NCBI GenBank assembly: GCA_907165275.2
Contig: OU015653.1
Coordinates: 14,166,001-14,230,000 of the forward strand
Length of the DNA stretch: 64,000 bases
Source of the DNA: Zygaena filipendulae
Taxonomy: Eukaryota > Arthropoda > Insecta > Lepidoptera > Zygaenidae
Direction of reading: 5' to 3'
Each line of letters starts with the position of its first letter. Position 1 is the stretch's first letter. Shown here piece after piece: positions 56,601-64,000 of this stretch. The notes below the pieces were generated by a model that saw only the letters and a program-made list of their open reading frames with translations, was not told where the DNA came from and ran no database searches. The position numbers and the translations under genes were made by a program.

Positions 56601-57151
56601 TTTGTTTTAAAAATCTATACTTAACTAAGTAATCATTAAAGTCGACTCTGAGTGCGGCGGTTAATATAGAACGAAGTTCTTTATTTCACGGTACCTACGG
56701 ATGGGAGTGAAAATTCATTTTCCGTCACGGCAACATACGGCTGCTCTACGGAAAAAAAGCAAAATGTAGATATTAAATTTTTTCGAAATAAGTTTTTTTT
56801 TTGTATTTTTGCCTCTTTTCACACAATTTATCGGACTCAGTTTAATATGAAAAATACTTCGTTCTAACCAAGTCAGCCACGACACTAACGCATTTTTTTT
56901 ATTAATATTTTATACCTACTGTAAAAAAACTTAAATAAAAATTTTACGTTCATCAAATTGGTTTTAGCAATGCCGACATCAGTCACCCACGTAGGTAGCG
57001 GTTTTTGTGCACTCACCCAGTGATTATTTGCTCAGTGCACTCACCTAAAAGAGGATTGTCGTAAACACTCTCGCAAAAAGTGGCGTTGCATATGGCCGAT
57101 ATGATTAGGTCCATGCCAGCGGCCGCGGCACGTGGAGGCGTGGAGTGACCA
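44399..57151 (-). CDS. Ionotropic receptor (IR family), gene span, N-terminus not found
   Basis: Variant ionotropic glutamate receptor of arthropods, a ligand- or temperature-gated cation channel in sensory neurons. In transcript order the exons are 57151-57045 (tentative), 56098-56013, 54765-54577, 53802-53639, 52960-52785, 48396-48203, 47334-47042, 46228-46045, 44665-44399. All donors are GT, acceptors AG, and phases agree. S1, M1, pore (VWFVYGAFIKQGTT), M2/M3 (FYTANLTAFLTLS, cf. SYTANLAAF in iGluRs), S2 and the last membrane helix are present. By rough alignment the glutamate-contact residues of classical receptors are replaced. The pore and C-tail suggest a conserved co-receptor or thermosensory type such as IR21a or IR93a, but I cannot decide, so no symbol is given. 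The upstream N-terminal domain is missing. Confidence 0.9.
44915..45098 (-). repeat. CTAGCTGT-type repeat, reverse
   Basis: From CTACTATTATAAAATGCGAA to GTGAAACAGCTGGTA in the last receptor intron. Confidence 0.75.
45110..45425 (-). repeat. Diverged family 3 MITE
   Basis: GTCCGTCAGTTTGATAATAA, CTCGTGACGTCATAACACTC, CTGACGTCACGCGACA. Two CRE-like motifs are kept, but ends are diverged. Confidence 0.6.
45687..46019. mobile_element. Split copy of the 47341 hairpin repeat, with a CTAGCTGT repeat inside
   Basis: Left part 45687-45733 (AAGCCCGAAAATCTGTTTTG, CTAAAACACTTGTCACAG) and right part 45985-46019 (GCTTCAGCTAGGCTCGTATG) match consecutive parts of 47350-47450. Between them lies a CTAGCTGT-type repeat (45794-45963). 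Its right end is about 25 bp from receptor exon 46045-46228. Confidence 0.7.
46045..46228 (-). CDS. Ionotropic receptor exon (end of S2 and last membrane helix)
   Basis: LTSLLQAGIVDFLERRGLPS then ICPLDLQSKDRRLRNSDLL and a hydrophobic helix MTYLLMSAGVAAAGAAFVGE. Acceptor CACTCCGCAG; donor GTAACG. The final helix is typical of IR C-termini. Confidence 0.93.
46292..46622 (+). mobile_element. MITE family 3, copy in receptor intron
   Basis: GGGCATGTTGACTAATTTTT to GTCTACATCCCC with paired GACGTCAC motifs near 46427 and 46469. Close to the copy at 9831. Confidence 0.85.
46725..47000. repeat. CTAGCTGT-type repeats before receptor exon
   Basis: A full forward copy (46725-46922) followed by a short reverse end (46945-47000, GAAACCGCAGGGAACAGCTA). 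They lie just downstream (gene strand) of the exon at 47042. Confidence 0.75.
47042..47334 (-). CDS. Ionotropic receptor exon (S2 lobe)
   Basis: 97 codons from PGEELHYLSATVRRG to AFPKNSTLNVLFDS. The ALMYGDYLAKLR segment corresponds to the place where iGluRs have an acidic residue for the ligand amino group. The exon is unusually GC-rich. Its acceptor CGCTCGCCAG lies a few bases from a hairpin repeat (47341-47459) through which the reading frame stays open. Confidence 0.9.
47341..47459. mobile_element. Hairpin repeat touching a receptor splice acceptor
   Basis: GTGGCGTTCCTTCCGTACGA and AGCCCAAAAGCC at the left pair with GGCTTTTGGGCTCGTATGGA..GAACGCCAC at the right. A small MITE. Its left end is about 7 bp from the first base of the exon at 47334. 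Confidence 0.75.
47705..48202. repeat. CTAGCTGT fragment and diverged family 3 MITE
   Basis: 47705-47790 is a 3'-truncated CTAGCTGT repeat. 47995-48140 has GCCGGCTTATGAAAATCAAA and GATAAAACGCATTAAAG like family 3. The rest is unremarkable. Confidence 0.5.
48203..48396 (-). CDS. Ionotropic receptor exon (M2/M3 gate and start of S2)
   Basis: TRVLFATWWLFVILLSAFYT then ANLTAFLTLSKF, the conserved gate helix, then S2 with AAEGSYVQFAVMD. The S/T that contacts glutamate in classical receptors appears to be Tyr. Donor GTAAGA; acceptor TATCTAG. The intron upstream (48397-52784) is the largest in the gene. Confidence 0.94.
48397..49838. other. Large receptor intron, left part
   Basis: 48490-48830 is bounded by inverted GTCCCATAAATCCACGTCAAG-like ends (CAGGATGTCCCATAAATC at the left, GATTTACGGGACAGCCTGTA at the right), a probable MITE of about 340 bp. 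The remainder is AT-rich with nothing gene-like. Confidence 0.5.
49839..50347. mobile_element. Non-autonomous TIR element, about 509 bp
   Basis: GCTACTGCTCCACCTGCGT at the left and its complement (CGCAGGTGGAGCAGTAGC) at the right. The interior is full of GTTAAC/TAACGTTA motifs and GTGCGCTAAAT..GCGCACTAA inverted segments. No complete protein. Confidence 0.8.
50470..50800 (-). mobile_element. LINE ORF2 C-terminal fragment
   Basis: The - strand reads CRKCGVEVETMAHLICECDA then LARKRMDLLG: the Cys-rich C-terminal knuckle of jockey/R1/I-type LINE proteins, with a stop soon after. 5'-truncated. Confidence 0.65.
51165..51400 (+). repeat. tRNA-derived SINE fragment
   Basis: GATTCCGGGCTCGATTCCCGG resembles a tRNA T-arm/B-box, but no acceptor stem or anticodon arm can be folded. 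It is followed by a CTATATATC-type tail. Confidence 0.45.
51401..52181. other. Receptor intron, unassigned repeats
   Basis: No coding seen. 51990-52100 has CGGAACGGTTGGACCG, a repeat motif echoed at 63305-63330. Confidence 0.4.
52182..52254 (-). mobile_element. Helitron-like 3' end
   Basis: Reverse complement shares about 50 bp with 4950-5010 (CGGCCGTGCCGCTTTTGTTG, the 20-bp hairpin, then CCCAGAT) and finishes CCTAG followed by T, as expected of a Helitron terminus. Confidence 0.5.
52255..52461 (+). mobile_element. Single arm of the fold-back element, internally deleted
   Basis: Matches the right arm of the element at 3343-3913 from TGTATTAC to the terminal TTTTTGATGGGAT, but about 60 bp are missing after TTTTCACGTGAT. 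It directly abuts the Helitron-like end at 52182. Confidence 0.85.
52785..52960 (-). CDS. Ionotropic receptor exon (M1 and pore loop)
   Basis: M1 helix (YLTLAAVAAYGPCIALLTRL) followed by a basic linker and the pore segment VWFVYGAFIKQGTTLAPEA. Acceptor CCGTCCCCAG; donor GTGAGT. Confidence 0.92.
53082..53295 (-). repeat. CTAGCTGT-type repeat, reverse, full length
   Basis: TCCTACTAATATTGTAAACG to CCGCGGGGCACAACTAGT. Confidence 0.8.
53639..53802 (-). CDS. Ionotropic receptor exon (end of S1, approach to M1)
   Basis: QVDMAAAFLPSVEKYRNLV then TFSTDIDEGVWKMMLRRP and LLAPFEAGVW. In iGluRs an Arg binds the ligand alpha-carboxylate six residues before the F of the IDFS motif. Here that place holds Tyr (EKYRN), with an Arg one residue later, so glutamate binding is not expected. 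Donor GTGGGT. Confidence 0.92.
53840..54065 (+). repeat. Diverged family 3 MITE
   Basis: TAATAAAAAATATTAGACAT, GGCGATACATTGAGTCGAAA and two GTGACGTCAC/TGACGTCACG motifs. Ends degraded. Confidence 0.6.
54176..54413. mobile_element. MITE family 2, copy 2
   Basis: Same ends and arms as 8779-9016 (GCCGCACTCAGAGTCGACTT .. TCTGAGTGCGGCGGTTA). It lies between two receptor exons. Confidence 0.85.
54577..54765 (-). CDS. Ionotropic receptor exon (S1 lobe)
   Basis: 63 codons: SYPLSWVESDKNGNLTGHG then VAFEIVDILRKKFNFTFDVV, the canonical S1 'G-x-x-x-E-I-v-d-x-l' pattern, ending LISLVVNN. Acceptor TTTTTTTTAG; donor GTGAGT; both phase 0. Confidence 0.93.
55030..55783 (+). mobile_element. MITE family 6 with a nested insertion
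   Basis: Terminal repeats GTGTTAATGAATTGACTGAA and the complement of TTTTGGTCAATTCATTAACAC. A 5'-inverted relative is at 60858-61185. 55124-55548 is a foreign insertion. Confidence 0.75.
55124..55548. mobile_element. 425-bp insertion flanked by a 10-bp duplication
   Basis: TATACTATTT occurs at 55114-55123 and again at 55549-55558. The inverted relative at 60858 lacks the insert. The insert begins AATACAGTTGCTCAAAAAGT and has no clear family. Confidence 0.75.
56013..56098 (-). CDS. Ionotropic receptor exon (start of ligand-binding S1)
   Basis: Encodes TRLSNNQKQLIQLTNEVNG then KHLRIGTYN, the typical beta-strand opening of the S1 lobe. Acceptor TTTTAG; donor GTAAGT, phase 0. Confidence 0.85.
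56423..56662. mobile_element. MITE family 2, copy 3
   Basis: CCACCGCACTCAGAGTCGAC to GTCGACTCTGAGTGCGGCGG. The inner loop is partly inverted relative to the other copies. Confidence 0.85.
57045..57151 (-). CDS. Ionotropic receptor, most upstream exon recognised (tentative start)
   Basis: Contains MDLIISAICNATFCESVYDN then PLL. Donor GTGAGT at 57044-57039 leaves one base that completes Asp with the next exon. The 5' edge (AG at 57153-57152) is weak, and the preceding Ser/Pro/Arg/Ala residues may not be coding. No start codon, signal peptide or further upstream exon could be identified. Confidence 0.5.
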
Positions 57152-59179
57152 CTGACCATGCGACGGGCGGGAGGGTTGTGTTGTGGCGCATGCCGCATAC
57201 GTGATGCGACCGCCGATCGTCCGACCGCATATAATTATGTGTCATTTGCTACCATTAACAATAGGTAGGTACATACGCTTATTTATTTACTAGCTGTGCC
57301 TCGCGGTTTCACCCGCGTCATTTTGAGGAAAAAACCCATAAAAAACCTACTAAAATATATTAATTCACAGCGCAGCGTACCTGACCGTTTGCGCAGCGTA
57401 CGCAATGGAAACTATATATATAAGGGAATAACTTTTCCCGTTTTTACAACATTTATCATTGATGCTCCGCTCCTCATTGGTCGTAGCGTGATGTTATATT
57501 ATAGCCTGTATCTAGTCTTCCTCGATAAATGGACTATCCAAAACGGATTTTTCAATTCGAATCAGTAGTTCCTGAGACAAGCGCGATTAACCAAACAAAC
57601 AAACTCTTTAGCTTTATAATATTAAGTATAGATGTATAGATTTTTTTAATAATTTATTTTCTTTACAATGCAATTAATGCACAGAAGGACAACATAAACA
57701 CATACCAAAAGCGTAATCATGTACCTACAAGGGTCATCATCAGGTCATGCTTACTTATTCCATAACTAGAGTTTCTTCCAGCAGACCCGCAACAGGAGCA
57801 ACGTCTTTTCGTAGACCTCTCTATTTAGGTAGTTAGATACCTACATTATAACAAGAGAAGAGTCTGTAGGTTTCATTATTCAATAATATCTTTGTTCAGA
57901 CTTTAGGGGTATAACGAATACAATATCGGATCACAACTTACAAAACACAGATCCATGAAAAGAGGGTTTATGTAGGTAAGTAGTTTAATTAAACTATATA
58001 GTTTAATTGGTCCATGGTAGGTACTAACTATTTCTCGCGGATTCGCCCGTACTTTCGCAGTTCCCGAGGGAATTACGAAACTCACACGAGTATAAATCTC
58101 CGAAACGGTTATAAGGAGGAGATTAGGCAACTTTGGAGTTCTTGTGGGATTCCAAAATTAACGCGGGTATTTAATAAAGAATAATTATTATTCCTTTTTC
58201 AATATCGGTCAAAACAGCTGGCTGTACCTATTTGAAAGATATAATATAATAATCATCAATGTAGACGTACCTGCGTTGGAATAATATGAGAATTATATAA
58301 GAGGACTTTTATTTTTGACGCGCACTTCTTTGGGCAAAAAAGCGGTACCTAACTTATGTAATTAAACCGTGGACAATCTTAAAAATAAAAAAATATAAAT
58401 AGACACCTATAAATTTTTTCGGAGTTCCCGCGGGAATTCCGGAGTAAAAAGTACGTACCTAGGTACCTATACATATAATGGGCATGTTGACTAATTTTTA
58501 TTTTTTAGTCCGTCTTGTAGATTATTAAAAAATATTGGACACGTATTTTTTCTTTTTTTACGTAATCAAAAAATAACGGCGATATATTGAGTTGAAATTT
58601 CGCGTGACGTCACTATTCTGACAGTTTGTATGGCTGTTTTGCGGTTAGTGACGTCACGACCTCCTCATCCTATACTTTTATGCGCTTTATCTCTGTATAT
58701 TTTAATTTATTTAAAAAAGCAAAAAATACGTCTCTATTGTTTTTTTTATTTTCTAACTGACGGACTAATTAGAATTTTGATTTTCAATAGTAGTCAACAT
58801 CCCTATTTCCTTCTCTGAACCCTGACAACGATAACAAAAAATAATTCCCTAAATCAAAAGTGGATTTTGTTGCTGATGTGTTTTTTTACAGTGTTGCATC
58901 CGTTGCATCGGACAATTTTAAGCAGTGACGGTTTATTTGCACTCGATCTCAGAAGAATACTGAGCACTCGATAGAACATTTAGAACTGACTCTTTCAGTG
59001 CCGTCCATCAATAGTCTTGAGAATGGTTCAATCAACACAATCATATTGCAATTCCAACTATACAACCATAATCAATGTATACAACACGCAACAATATAAG
59101 TAGGTATTGAAACTGGCTAGTAAAAAATTGAAGAAAAAGAATAACTGCCAAATTGCGTCAAGTGGTCACCACGTAGTGA
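57152..59179. other. Between receptor and Rrp45: repeats, no exon found
   Basis: CTAGCTGT-type repeats at 57290-57620 and (reverse, broken) 58030-58180, a short piece at 58415-58455, and a family 3 MITE at 58480-58804. The receptor's start and promoter should lie here or beyond, but no convincing exon is visible. Confidence 0.5.
58480..58804 (+). mobile_element. MITE family 3, copy upstream of the receptor and Rrp45
   Basis: GGGCATGTTGACTAATTTTT to GTCAACATCCCTA; paired TGACGTCAC motifs near 58605 and 58650. About 830 bp upstream of Rrp45. Confidence 0.88.
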
Positions 59180-59632
59180 TTACCTTCTCTCTCCTCAGAA
59201 ACGCCTCAGAACAAGTATTGTTCTGAGCGTCCTTGACGCTTGACGGCTAGGGGGCTCGCCGGCCCAGGGCTTTTGGCGGGATTTTAGCAGTGACGACGTC
59301 AGTTGTCAGTTTTATTTCTCTGTTTTGCAAATTAGTTTCGTGATTAAGATAACTTTAGAAGAAAATACTACTGATTTGGCTGTATGGAATTATCCTCCTT
59401 CGCTTTTTCCATTGGGGTAAATTTAACAAAAAAAAATATAACCTTAAAACGTAGTGATTATTTGCTCAGTGCTCAACATATGTCTAGTTAATTTGTGGCT
59501 CAAAACTTCAAAAGTCAAAAACTAGAGTTTTGCTAAATTAACGTATTGTGAAATGTGAATTACAAATACATTCAAAAACTAGAAAACTGGCTTTTTCAAA
59601 TTTAATTTAAATAGAAATAAAAACAATTAACC
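59180..59632 (+). promoter_or_regulatory. Likely 5' flank and 5' UTR of Rrp45
   Basis: Repeat-poor stretch just upstream of the Rrp45 ATG, with a GC-rich patch at 59230-59290 including GGCGGGATTTTAGC and GACGTC. No TATA box or initiator can be assigned. The placement is by position only. Confidence 0.35.
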
Positions 59633-59698
59633 ATGAGAGATATTTTTTTATCTAATTGTGAAAAAGGTTTTTTGCAAAAACTCATATCTGGAGGTTAT
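59633..59698 (+). CDS. Rrp45: Rrp45 exon 1
   Basis: MRDIFLSNCEKGFLQKLISG then GY; the family's opening LSNCE motif follows the ATG by four residues, fixing the start. ATG context is ACCATGA. Donor GTGAGT, phase 0. Confidence 0.93.
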
Positions 59699-62600
59699 GT
59701 GAGTTACTTAACTTAAATCTACATTTCTTAATAAATTAGATTTTTGTGTTGGTTGTGTTAGTAAAGTTTAAGTTATTGTTATGTTATTAGTATAGTTGTG
59801 ATATTTTTTCAGCGGTTAGATGGGCGAAGCTTTAACGAAAGCAGAAAGCTTGATATAAGATTAGGATCAGAGTATGGCAGTTGTATGGTAACTTTAGGTG
59901 AAACCAGGTATGCTATTGTCTTAATAATCTTATGATGTCGGTAATATACACAATATTTATTTTCAAATCATATATTATGTATAGCTTAACTAAACTAAAA
60001 TGATGCACCCCAAAACTTCAATAGCAGTTTTAGATGTGCGTGATCATGTATCAGATAATATATATTTAATAGTGTGAGTGCGGCGACAGTATTGCGCACT
60101 TGTGATGAAAGACAGGCCAGATTTGTGTCGTATCCATATTTTTTAGATGATCTCTACCTACAGTAAATATTTCTATGGTGAGAATGAAACAATCTATAGT
60201 TTTTTTCAGGGTCTTAGCACAAGTATCATGTGAAGTCGTTCAGCCTAAACAGATAAGGCCTAATGAAGGAATTCTGTACATCAATGTGGAGCTCGGCCCT
60301 ATGGCCGCACCTCAGTTTGAGGCCAATAGACAAACAGACCTGTCAGTGTACCTCAATAGATTACTAGAGAAATGCTACAAAGACTCCAAGTGCATTGATC
60401 TGGAGTCACTCTGTATTGTGGTTGAAGAAAAGGTAATTTCTATTTATTTTTCATTAACCTTAGGTGAAAGGTCTCGTACTAATAAAAAATCTTAAGATTA
60501 GCAGCCAGCATTGCTGCACTGATGAAATCATAAGAACAAGTTGAGTCAGTTAATTTATTGGGAAAAACCTAAACTATTTAACCAATTTGGATGAAATTTC
60601 TCCAGGAATAACCCACATGAACAATTTTTTGCCAACAGAGTGGTTGCACCTTGGAAAGGGCTACCAGAAAAAGTAGTCTTGGCACCTAACATTAAAAAAA
60701 AGTTTTTAATGTTAGGTGCCAAGAAAAACAGACCAGATAAATATTTAAAACAATTATAAAATAATAATGAATAACTGGATACAGGCACCTATCAGTTGCT
60801 TCAACTGCCTGTCTGTATTATGAATAAATAAAAAAAAATATTAGCCCACATACAGTGTCTTAATGAATTAACTGAAAACCTGATACACCCCATTTAAAAA
60901 ACAAAAAATAATATGATCAAAATATATTTTATGTCGAAAAAATTTATACTTTAAAAGTTATTCACATTAGTTTGGAGGTGACCTATCTACGAAATTTCAA
61001 GCGCTACGCCCGCGCCTGCCGGTTCGAACGTGGGCGGCGTACGCGACTAAGATTGTATTATAAATAATTTAGACATGGGCTAGTAAAAATGAAAAATATA
61101 ACCTATATTAAAACAAAGTGTGATCGATTCGCTAGTCGATTCTGAACAAACTACTTTCTAGTATTAGTTTTATCCCTGGAAAAGCACAAGCATATTCAAG
61201 TTAACACACGTGTAAATGAAGAACCGCTACTCAACTATAACAATACCTATCATTTTTCTGGTAATTCAAACAGTAATGCTGTGTATGATATGGTCGGTTG
61301 CAGGTGTGGTCTCTTCGGGTGGACATAAAGGTGCTGAACCACGACGGCAACCTGGTGGAGTGCAGCAGTGTGGCGACGCTCACGGCGCTGGCGCACTTCC
61401 GGCGGCCGGACGCCACGCGCCAGGGCGACGCCGTCACCGTGCACTCGCTGCAGGAGCGGGACCCCATCCCCACCGTGCTCTACCACTACCCCATATGCTA
61501 CACATATGCTATATTTGACAACGAGTGAGTTATATTATAGTACCTTTACCGTGCTACTGCCCATTATCAGACGTACGCATAGCTAAACAATTAACAATAT
61601 TGATGAATTATTTATTGTTTAATCCCTATCGATTTGGGGGTGATGATCACTATAAAAACTAAGGTGAATCGTGGTGACGTCATGTGGTAAAATCATACAA
61701 TTGTTTTTGACAATGAATTGATATTTCTAATTTATCTCCATTATTTCATTTCATTATTTTACGATTTCATGAATAAAAAATGAAAAAATACGTGTCCAAT
61801 ATTTTTTATGTCCCTATTATTTATTATCTTTTTTTTTTTTTTTTTTTTTTTTTATTATTTATTTACTCAGAAAAAAGTACAAAAATTTTTACGTCAGACA
61901 CAAAATCTACACATGATGGAGTAAAAACTAAAATTTAGTATTCTCGATTCTCCCCGCAGGATCCTGCTGACGGACCCCAGCCAGCTGGAGGAGAGCGTGT
62001 GCGTGTGCGGGGAGGGCGAGGGTGTGGGCGGGGGCGGCGGCGGGGGCGGGGGCGGCGCGCTGCTGGTGGTGGGGGTGAACCAGTACCGCGAGCTGTGCCT
62101 GCTGGAGCTGGGCGGCGGCGGCGCGGCGTGCGGCGCGGCGGGCGCGCGCCGGGCCGTGCGCGCCGCCGCCGCCCGCGCGCGCCCGCTGGTGGACACGGTC
62201 AAGCGTGTGGTCGCCGCCGACGACGCGCTGCGGTGAGGGATTTATTTATTTAAGCTTATTGCACAACACGACACGGTACAAAAGGCGGACTTAATGCCAC
62301 AGTGGCATTCTCTACCAGTCAACCTTCACGGTGTTCAGAAAGTGTGCTCGGTGGTGCTTGAGAGGAGTTAAATATAATTTATTAGTACAATACAATATTA
62401 TATACATACATAAATTATACATAAAACAAAGCTGGGGCAACAATAAAGAGCGAAAGTTTGTGCATTTGTGATGTAGGGGGTAATCTCTGGATCTACTGAA
62501 CCGATTTTGAAACTTCTTTCACTTAAAGGAAGCTACAGTGATCCTGAGTGACATAGGGTACTTTTTATCCCGGGATTCCCGCGGGAACTCCGAAATTACC

Positions 62601-63889
62601 GCGGGTGAAACCGCAGGAGTCAGCTAGTCTACTACATATATACATCTGGACATGGTCGGATCCCAACATCCTACCGAAATATGAAGTTTTTAACAGTAAT
62701 CTGTTAAAAAAGTACTATTAGTGTTAAAGACCACAAAGTAATTTGGTCGGATGTTGAGATCTGACCATATTATGCTTTTCATGTCCAGATTTATTGTATA
62801 AATAAAATTGAAGTGTCTTTTTGTAATGGAGATGTGGACTACTTTTGAAAATCAAAATTCTAATTAGTCCATCAGTTAGAAAATAAAAAACAATAGACAC
62901 GTATTTTTTGCTTTTTCAAATAAATTAAAATATACAGAGATAAAGCGCATTAAAGTTTAGGGTGAGGGGGTCGTGACGTCACTAACCGCTAAAACCGCCA
63001 TACAAACTGTCAGAATAGTGACGTCACGCGAAATTTCAACAATTTCAACTCAATATATCGCCGTTATTTTGTTTACGTAAAAAAAGATAAAATACGTGTC
63101 CAATATTTTTTAATAATCTACAAGACGGACTAAAAAATAAAAATTAGTCAAAATGCCTATTCCAAATTAACAGCTTTTCACTAAATGCATATGAAAATAT
63201 ATTATCATTTTTTTATTATAGACTAGAAACTTTCGCTGATGCGCCTATCTACACAATATAATAATTATTTTTATTTTTTGTCTATTACGTTTGTTCGGGC
63301 TAATCTCTAAAACAGCTGGACCAATTTTAAAGGGACTTTCACTAACAGATAGCTGATGTTATAGGAGTCGACTACATTTATATTAGAAATTAATTCCTGT
63401 GCGGGAATTCCAAAACTCCAGGTGAAACCGCAGGTTAATTTAGATTCTGTCTGCCTTAGATCAATTCTCTATTCCTCGAGAATCTAGCCCTATTTTTTTT
63501 AAATAAAAAGTACCTATCGTATTTCTTTTTGTTTACTCCTGACAACGTGTATGCGAAATTTAATGACGAGAGGTTGAGTAGCTTAGTGTTGCAACGCGTG
63601 AAACCGTAACAAACTCACATTCGCATTTAAGCTAAAATATAATATTATACGGTCTACTTTTTGATCGCTGCACTATCAATACATTCATGTACAAATATTT
63701 ACTTTATCTTCGTTTTAAGGCAGAAGCGTGTGAAAATCAACTTCGGCGATGTGATAACGGACGACCACGTCCTGTCGCTGAGTCGGCGCGACCTCAGCAT
63801 CCGCCTGCAGGCCTTCGCCGCCGGGGGCCGCGCGGGGGCGGAGGGGGAGGACCACGTGGAGGACGATACGGAGACCAGCAAGTATGATG
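59633..63889 (+). CDS. Rrp45: Rrp45/EXOSC9 exosome subunit, 5' six exons (runs off the window)
   Basis: RNase PH-fold subunit of the nine-protein exosome ring that channels RNA to the Rrp44/Rrp6 nucleases. Exons 59633-59698, 59813-59907, 60210-60432, 61304-61524, 61960-62232, 63720-63889 join in phase with GT/AG sites (about 349 residues so far). Diagnostic blocks: LSNCEKGFLQKLI, RLDGRSFNESRKLDIRLG, QVSCEVVQPKQIRPNEGILY, MAAPQFEANRQTDLS, RLLEKCYKDSKCIDLESLCI, LNHDGNLVEC, DPIPTVLYHYPICYTYAIF. The order and spacing match EXOSC9, not the related ring subunits. Odd: a poly-Gly insertion in exon 5. The 3' end is outside the window. Confidence 0.95.
59813..59907 (+). CDS. Rrp45: Rrp45 exon 2
   Basis: RLDGRSFNESRKLDIRLGSE then YGSCMVTLGET, the N-terminal RNase PH beta-strand block. 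Acceptor TTTTTTCAG; donor GTATGC. Confidence 0.93.
60210..60432 (+). CDS. Rrp45: Rrp45 exon 3
   Basis: VLAQVSCEVVQPKQIRPNEG through LESLCIVVEEK; the strongest match to EXOSC9. Acceptor TTTTTTTCAG; donor GTAATT. Confidence 0.95.
60500..60835 (+). mobile_element. LINE 3' tail relic in Rrp45 intron 3
   Basis: Reads FFANRVVAPWKGLPEKVVLAP then, after a small inverted duplication (60676-60722), KKNRPDKYLKQL and a stop: the usual end of a LINE RT protein, with an (AATAAA)-like tail. Confidence 0.55.
60858..61185 (-). mobile_element. MITE family 6, inverted copy without insertion
   Basis: Reverse complement matches 55030-55783 minus its insert, including CGCGTACGCCGCCC and GAAATTTCGTAGAT. One end is missing. 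Confidence 0.7.
61304..61524 (+). CDS. Rrp45: Rrp45 exon 4
   Basis: VWSLRVDIKVLNHDGNLVEC, then HFRRPDATRQGDAVTVHSL and the PICYTYAIFD block. Acceptor GGTTGCAG; donor GTGAGT. Confidence 0.94.
61620..61860. repeat. Family 3 MITE remnant and poly-T tract in Rrp45 intron 4
   Basis: GTGGTGACGTCATGTGGTAA and ATACGTGTCCAATATTTTTT are family 3-like. A 29-nt T-run is at 61829-61855. Confidence 0.55.
61960..62232 (+). CDS. Rrp45: Rrp45 exon 5 (poly-Gly insertion)
   Basis: ILLTDPSQLEESVCVCGEG, a run of about ten glycines, then ALLVVGVNQYRELCLLELGG, and a helical tail with TVKRVVAADDALR. The Gly run and a second Gly/Ala stretch replace what is normally a short turn. Very GC-rich. Acceptor TCCCCGCAG; donor GTGAGG. 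Confidence 0.9.
62440..62628 (-). repeat. CTAGCTGT-type repeat, reverse
   Basis: AAGAGCGAAAGTTTGTGCAT to AACCGCAGGAGTCAGCTAGT, with GGATTCCCGCGGGAACTCCG in the core. Confidence 0.8.
62828..63160 (-). mobile_element. MITE family 3, reverse copy in Rrp45 intron 5
   Basis: GGAGATGTGGACTACTTTTG to ATTAGTCAAAATGCCTAT; paired GTGACGTCAC motifs near 62975 and 63020. Full length. Confidence 0.88.
63270..63620. repeat. Diverged CTAGCTGT-type fragments before Rrp45 exon 6
   Basis: TGCGGGAATTCCAAAACTCC and CTGACAACGTGTATGCGAAA are recognisable pieces. The ends are lost. Confidence 0.45.
63720..63889 (+). CDS. Rrp45: Rrp45 exon 6
   Basis: QKRVKINFGDVITDDHVLSL then an acidic stretch (GEDHVEDDTETSKYD), start of the charged C-terminal region. 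Acceptor GTTTTAAG; donor GTAAGC. The last exon(s) lie beyond 64000. Confidence 0.85.
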
Positions 63890-64000
63890 GTAAGCGCCGA
63901 GTGTTGGGTCGACGACAACGACCAATAAACGCAAATGTTTGTATGGATGTTTGTTACTATTTCATAAAAAAACTACTGAATGGATTTTAATAACATTTTA

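Noticed and set aside
61894..62253. Alternative frames across Rrp45 exon 5, some Arg/Ala-rich
   Set aside because: GC-rich shadows of the conserved exon; they lack splice consistency and similarity.

Overview
This is eukaryotic, insect DNA, most likely from a moth or butterfly. The basis is AT-rich introns and intergenic DNA, short GC-rich coding exons with GT/AG splice sites, three conserved animal genes, and a heavy load of retroelements and small fold-back transposons. One repeat starting CTAGCTGT and carrying a TTCCCGCGGGAA core resembles interspersed repeats I know from Lepidoptera. There are no bacterial operons, rRNA genes, CRISPR arrays or intact tRNA genes.

Three host genes can be built exon by exon with consistent reading phases. 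(1) A ZnT1/SLC30A1-type zinc exporter, + strand, coding exons from 5876 to 25639 (nine exons, 452 residues). It also has a second, in-frame terminal exon at 22452-22526 with its own AATAAA signal, predicting a shorter 417-residue isoform. (2) A divergent ionotropic receptor (IR family of variant glutamate receptors), - strand, eight well-supported exons from 56098 down to the stop at 44399 plus a tentative ninth at 57045-57151. The ligand-binding lobes, the pore and all membrane segments are present; most of the N-terminal domain is not found. (3) The 5' part of Rrp45/EXOSC9, a ring subunit of the RNA exosome, + strand, six exons from 59633 to 63889, running off the right edge. The receptor and Rrp45 point away from each other, with at most about 2.5 kb of repeat-rich DNA between them.

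Between the zinc transporter and the receptor (about 29.9-43.6 kb) lies a 5'-truncated LINE split by a 12-kb block of BEL/Pao-type retroelement sequence on the - strand. The block holds gag, protease, partial RT, integrase and an envelope-like domain. All copies lack the RT catalytic aspartates and RNase H, and integrase runs in frame into the envelope-like part. One copy holds a tandem duplication of exactly 2,089 bp; a further partial copy is joined head-to-tail.

The rest is dense with non-autonomous elements: a 571-bp near-perfect fold-back at 3343-3913 and a family whose full copies carry paired CRE-like TGACGTCAC motifs. There are also palindromic ~238-bp MITEs, a TA-flanked ~430-bp MITE next to a ZnT1 exon, Helitron-like ends, a 1-kb minisatellite in the last ZnT1 intron, and more than 20 fragments of the CTAGCTGT repeat. 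Several elements are nested, some with visible target-site duplications, and two lie within about 30 bp of exon splice acceptors.

The three genes are not an operon and show no obvious shared pathway (zinc export, sensory channel, RNA decay). All splice sites, boundaries and repeat relationships were read by eye.
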